Positions 6,253 to 8,931 of a stretch of DNA of 8,931 nucleotides are shown here, piece after piece. The notes beneath the pieces are model-generated. The model searched no databases. It was not told where the DNA came from and worked only from the letters and a program-made list of their open reading frames with translations. The stretch comes from Methanobacterium sp. (GTDB lineage Archaea; Methanobacteriota; Methanobacteria; Methanobacteriales; Methanobacteriaceae): positions 786-9,716 of the forward strand of contig PMMV01000070.1 in the NCBI GenBank assembly GCA_003162115.1, in the 5' to 3' direction. Each line of letters begins with the position of its first letter. The stretch's first letter is position 1. The position numbers were made by a program, and so were the translations under genes.

Positions 6253-6460
6253 AAAGTTATTATGAATAAATATAATTATTCTAATTTTTTATAACATATT
6301 CTAGAAACACTGTATTTTTTTTCTTTTCAGTATTTGTTATAACCTAAATATGGGAATATGATTCAGAATATATCCAGTATATTGAAACAGATATACTTTA
6401 ATGTTTAAATACTATTATAAACAAAATAAATTTATTGTTTAACTAGTATGAACTAAATAA

Positions 6461-6468
6461 TTTATAAA
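6461..6468 (+). promoter_or_regulatory. Candidate TATA box of the WbqC-family gene
   Basis: TTTATAAA places a transcript start near 6488-6490, about 15 bases before the ATG at 6504 and just ahead of the Shine-Dalgarno site. ATATATAA at 6472-6479 is an alternative, but it would start transcription past that site. Confidence 0.45.
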
Positions 6469-6493
6469 ATGATATATAAGGTTAATGTGATAT

Positions 6494-6499
6494 GGTGAT
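6494..6499 (+). promoter_or_regulatory. Shine-Dalgarno site deciding the WbqC-family start
   Basis: GGTGAT complements the archaeal 16S rRNA 3' end and lies four bases before the ATG at 6504. The ATG at 6492 would overlap it. The start at 6504 gives MKVVILQP, the way WbqC-family proteins usually begin. Confidence 0.75.
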
Positions 6500-6503
6500 T
6501 CAT

Positions 6504-7313
6504 ATGAAGGTAGTTATTTTACAACCTTTTTATTTTCCTTGGATTGGTTACTTTGGAATGATTGATGTGGCTGATATTTTTGTTTTTGCTGATGATGTTC
6601 AATTCGTAAAGCAATCCTGGCAAAGAAGGAATAGAATAAAGACTACTGATAATAAGTCTAAATGGATTACGGTTCCTGTAAATAAAAATTTTGGTCAAAT
6701 GATAAATGAAGTAAGTATAAATAACTCTATAACTTACAAACAGAAAAATAAAGTGTTAAATTGGAAAGAAAAGCATTGGGATTTAATATCCTCTTCATAT
6801 GCTAAGGCACCTTATTTTGATGATTATAAAGATGATATAGAGGAAATATTTACTAGAGATTGGGAACTTCTAGTTGATCTTGATATTTATATTAATGAAA
6901 AAATTTCTAAATTACTGCGTCTAAAAATACCTCATTTTATTAAATTATCGGATATGGATGGTTTAGATGGTAGGAAGGTAGACTCTATATTGAATATTTG
7001 CGATTATCTAGGTGCTGATGTATATATAAGTGGTCCAGCAGCAAGGAATTATATTGATTATAACGAATTTCAAAAATTTAAACAAAAAAATGTAGATCTG
7101 TACTGGTTTGAATTCCCTCATCCAGTTTACCCGCAAATAGGTGCAGATTTTATACCATATCTATCTGCAATTGATTTACTATTTAACACAGGAGGAAAAT
7201 CCAGAGACTATATTAGAATGAGTTATGGAAACTACTTACAAAAAGAAGATGGAAAATCATTTGAAAATGAAAGTATAGAGGATGATAATATTCTTTTAGA
7301 TGTATCAGAATAA
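6504..7313 (+). CDS. WbqC-like family protein
   Basis: A 269-residue soluble protein of the WbqC-like family (Pfam PF08889). It is recognised by the N-terminal QPFYFPWIGYFGMIDVAD (7-24), the basic QRRNRIKT (40-47), SGPAARNYID (176-185), the HPVYPQ motif (206-211) and SAIDLLFNTG (221-230). Family members occur in O-antigen and other surface-glycan or modified-sugar loci of bacteria, usually beside aminotransferases or glycosyltransferases. Their reaction is, as far as I know, not established. Here the gene stands alone, with no sugar gene in view. The last 20 residues (250-269) are an acidic tail past the usual domain. Sampled GC is low: 27% at 6721-6780 and 25% at 6841-6900, against 38% at 5641-5700 in tspO and 42% at 4741-4800 in the MFS gene. 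This suggests recent acquisition. Confidence 0.88.
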   Translation: MKVVILQPFYFPWIGYFGMIDVADIFVFADDVQFVKQSWQRRNRIKTTDNKSKWITVPVNKNFGQMINEVSINNSITYKQKNKVLNWKEKHWDLISSSYAKAPYFDDYKDDIEEIFTRDWELLVDLDIYINEKISKLLRLKIPHFIKLSDMDGLDGRKVDSILNICDYLGADVYISGPAARNYIDYNEFQKFKQKNVDLYWFEFPHPVYPQIGADFIPYLSAIDLLFNTGGKSRDYIRMSYGNYLQKEDGKSFENESIEDDNILLDVSE

Positions 7314-7336
7314 TTCTAAAATATACTATTAGTATG

Positions 7337-7372
7337 GCAGGCAAAATATTATTATAAAGTTCCATAGTTTAT
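7337..7372 (+). repeat. Dispersed repeat, copy 2
   Basis: This 36-base copy of the segment at 3406-3440 begins 24 bases after the WbqC-family stop codon, in the same orientation. It lacks the long inverted repeat that follows copy 1. The copies are about 3.9 kb apart and bracket the MFS, tspO and WbqC-family genes. Confidence 0.6.
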
Positions 7373-7486
7373 TATCCTAAAAGCATAATCTCATTTTTAG
7401 ATCCAATAGGCCTAATTATAGGCACCCATAGAAGATTTAATTCGTTAAGCCCGAATTTATTATATCATCAGTTTTAATTAGTAGAT

Positions 7487-7864
7487 TTAAATTGGAAGAT
7501 TTAGTTGTACTGATACTTTTCTTTTTGATCCTTCAATGTTTTTATGGGTACTTATGACAGTGTTATATAATGTTGCATCAAGATAGCATTGTACTGGTTC
7601 TTTTTTTAATAATGAATCCATATTTACATCTAAAATGTGTATTTTCTCCAATATTTTCGGCCAATATCCAATTAACTTCCATTCTTCACTTCTATCAAAA
7701 TACAGATCTATTCTATTAATATAGTCTATTTGTCGTCGCATAGAAGTGTAAAAGCGATTGAATTCATCCCTAGTAAATACAATGACTTCTTCATGTTCCT
7801 GGAACATTTCAGGATTATATAACTCTGCAATTCGTCCTTGGGGTACTCCTTCACTCACTCTCAT
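7487..7864 (-). CDS. Uncharacterised soluble protein
   Basis: A 125-residue protein with no membrane segment, signal peptide, cysteine motif or nucleotide-binding motif. The N-terminus MRVSEGVPQGRIAELYNPEM is followed by EHEEVIVFTRDEFNRFY (23-39), which reads as a strand then a helix. Residues 40-90 look helical, with aromatic-rich patches (IDLYFDRSEEWKLIGYWPKI, 52-71). The last 35 residues, with KRKVSVQLNLPI at the end, look strand-rich. Composition is that of a real protein and the frame is clean, so I believe it is a gene, but I recognise no family. ATG at 7864 has no good Shine-Dalgarno site (only GGTGTTGAT). A TATA-like AATATATT on the minus strand at 7880-7887 would give a near-leaderless message. 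It lies downstream of the ABC-2 permease but is separated from it by a terminator. Confidence 0.7.
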   Translation of the reverse strand: MRVSEGVPQGRIAELYNPEMFQEHEEVIVFTRDEFNRFYTSMRRQIDYINRIDLYFDRSEEWKLIGYWPKILEKIHILDVNMDSLLKKEPVQCYLDATLYNTVISTHKNIEGSKRKVSVQLNLPI

Positions 7865-7956
7865 ATACTCATCAACACCAATATATTATCATGAAGTAAA
7901 TGTTTGAAAATCAGAATATATCCTCATTAGGTTAGAGTCCATCTGGGAAGTTATTC

Positions 7957-7973
7957 AAAAAAAATTAAAAAAA
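7957..7973 (-). terminator. Oligo-T terminator between the ABC-2 permease and the unknown gene
   Basis: On the minus strand seven T, two A and eight T occur in a row. This is a strong archaeal U-tract, about 180 bases after the permease stop codon, and probably ends the permease transcript before the unknown gene. Confidence 0.55.
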
Positions 7974-8070
7974 GATTCCTTAAGTTAAAAATTAATTCGT
8001 TTATTATTTTAAATCATTAATAACTTTTATTTCTTTAGAAACTTGATATTTTTTTTGATTTAAATTTGTA

Positions 8071-8092
8071 AATAGTGGTTTAATCCACTATT
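8071..8092 (-). terminator. Eight-base hairpin downstream of the ABC-2 permease
   Basis: AATAGTGG (8071-8078) and CCACTATT (8085-8092) are perfect complements around a six-base loop, about 60 bases past the permease stop. No T-run follows directly on the minus strand, so it may protect the 3' end rather than terminate. The main U-tract lies further on at 7957-7973. Confidence 0.4.
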
Positions 8093-8151
8093 ACTAACAT
8101 TAAATATTTTTAACCTAAATTTCTTTGAATCCTCCATTTTATTCTATTTTT

Positions 8152-8931
8152 TTAACTTGTCATTGATTTTCTAAATAGTATTACTGCCATACTCATTGTT
8201 ACTATTCCAAAGCCTACAAGTATTAGGATTTGGGTTAGTACATCACCGATATTCGCGTTTAACAACATCACTTTTCGCATTGCATCTGCAGCATAGGTTA
8301 ATGGTATTATCTTAGAAATGTCTTGCATAAACCAAGGCATCTGTTGTATGGGAAAGAATATACCTGCAAGAAACATCATAGGGAACATTATCAAATTCAC
8401 GATTGTAGTACCCGTGGCTTGATTCTTTGAAGAGGAAACAGCTAATATTCCAATCCCTACGAAGCTGAAAATACCTAATAGTAGCAAGAAGAATGCTAAT
8501 AAAATGCTTCCTTGAACTGTAACACCAAAGAATATGATAGCTATTGTTAAGACTAAAATAACTTGTGCAAATCCTTTGACACATAGTGAAGCAGTGTATC
8601 CTAGAATAATGGAGATTTGGTTGATTGGTGCAGATAGCATGCCATCAAATGTTCCCATTTCCCTTTCCTTTGAAATTGCTTCTGGAATTCCTGTCATAAC
8701 TGTTATCATAACAATCATGATCATTAATCCCGGTGCCAAGAAATTGAAATAATTTGATTTACCGGGAATTGTTGTTTCAATATTTTGGGTGAAAGGAAAA
8801 ACTGTTGATTGTGCATTTACAGTAGTCGAGCCCATTTTTACTACATTGATCTCTGCTTGCATACCATTTAAACCTGTGATAGTGTTTGATGCAGCACTTT
8901 CGACAGAAGATGAAAGTTGTGGATTACTGTT
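8152..8931 (-). CDS. ABC-2 type transporter permease (partial, N-terminus outside the window)
   Basis: 259 residues of an ABC-2 permease. The frame has no stop up to the right edge, so the ATG at 8862 is internal and the true start and first membrane helix lie beyond. Visible from the edge: an exterior segment of about 60 residues rich in Ser, Asn and Thr, then a helix starting FLAPGLMIMIVMITVMTGI, the cytoplasmic loop with AISKEREMGTFDGMLSAPI typical of the family, four more hydrophobic segments, and the family's C-terminal hallmark PLTYAADAMRKVML followed by a last helix and a short tail. Such permeases export drugs, lipids or polysaccharides with a separate ATPase, normally encoded just upstream, here past 8931. 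Substrate unknown. Confidence 0.9.
   Translation of the reverse strand, partial: NSNPQLSSSVESAASNTITGLNGMQAEINVVKMGSTTVNAQSTVFPFTQNIETTIPGKSNYFNFLAPGLMIMIVMITVMTGIPEAISKEREMGTFDGMLSAPINQISIILGYTASLCVKGFAQVILVLTIAIIFFGVTVQGSILLAFFLLLLGIFSFVGIGILAVSSSKNQATGTTIVNLIMFPMMFLAGIFFPIQQMPWFMQDISKIIPLTYAADAMRKVMLLNANIGDVLTQILILVGFGIVTMSMAVILFRKSMTS

Larger units (their letters stand above)
5982..6491. other. 510-base spacer with a gene relic
   Basis: The gap between tspO and the WbqC-family gene begins with the tspO terminator. Positions 6080-6252 hold a mini-frame and a zinc-ribbon relic, described separately. From 6253 to about 6455 it is very AT-rich, with no frame, repeat or fold I would defend. 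The last 35 bases carry the next gene's promoter. Confidence 0.55.

Noticed and set aside
1..8931. Defence or toxin-antitoxin system
   Set aside because: No nuclease, methylase, Cas, toxin or antitoxin motif recognised. The small unknown genes lack pairing or overlap typical of such systems.

Overview
The window reads as chromosomal DNA of a low-GC methanogenic archaeon, most probably Methanobacteriales (Methanobacterium-like). This is inferred from four things: AT-rich spacers, archaeal TATA boxes about 25 bases before expected transcript starts, Shine-Dalgarno sites of the GGAGG/GGTGAT type, and oligo-T runs after genes. The proteins also fit that group: an FtsX-fold permease with an Asn/Ser/Gly-rich exterior, a TspO protein, a WbqC-family protein and an ABC-2 permease. 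No rRNA, tRNA or marker gene fixes the genus.

Layout. Positions 1-378 hold a short, probably broken minus-strand reading frame. Positions 546-2436 are a clear two-gene plus-strand operon: a MacB/FtsX-type permease and its LolD/MacB-type ATPase, overlapping by 8 bases. A 350-base spacer with short repeats follows, then a minus-strand four-helix membrane protein of unknown function (2787-3206). A 647-base spacer without convincing genes (3207-3853) carries one copy of a dispersed repeat and a nested inverted repeat. A minus-strand MFS drug-type exporter (3854-5230) is divergent from a plus-strand TspO/MBR protein (5493-5981). The 510-base spacer after tspO holds the relic of a small zinc-ribbon gene. 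A solitary, very AT-rich WbqC-family gene follows (6504-7313). The second repeat copy lies at 7337-7372. A minus-strand protein of unknown family follows (7487-7864), and the window ends inside an ABC-2 permease (8152-8931, minus strand, N-terminus outside).

How the genes relate. Most are single-gene units. The only certain functional unit is the permease/ATPase pair. The ABC-2 permease presumably has its ATPase upstream, beyond the right edge. The divergent MFS/TspO pair may share a control region, but that is inference. The MFS-TspO-WbqC block lies between two direct copies of a 35/36-base repeat, which may mark the edges of an acquired segment or may just be two members of a dispersed intergenic family.

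Three ORF starts were moved downstream because Shine-Dalgarno sites decide them: the ATPase (1741), TspO (5493) and WbqC (6504). I see no CRISPR array, intact insertion sequence, RNA gene or recognisable defence system. The best candidates for something undescribed are the repeat pair with its enclosed block, the orphan WbqC gene, and the unknown protein at 7487-7864.
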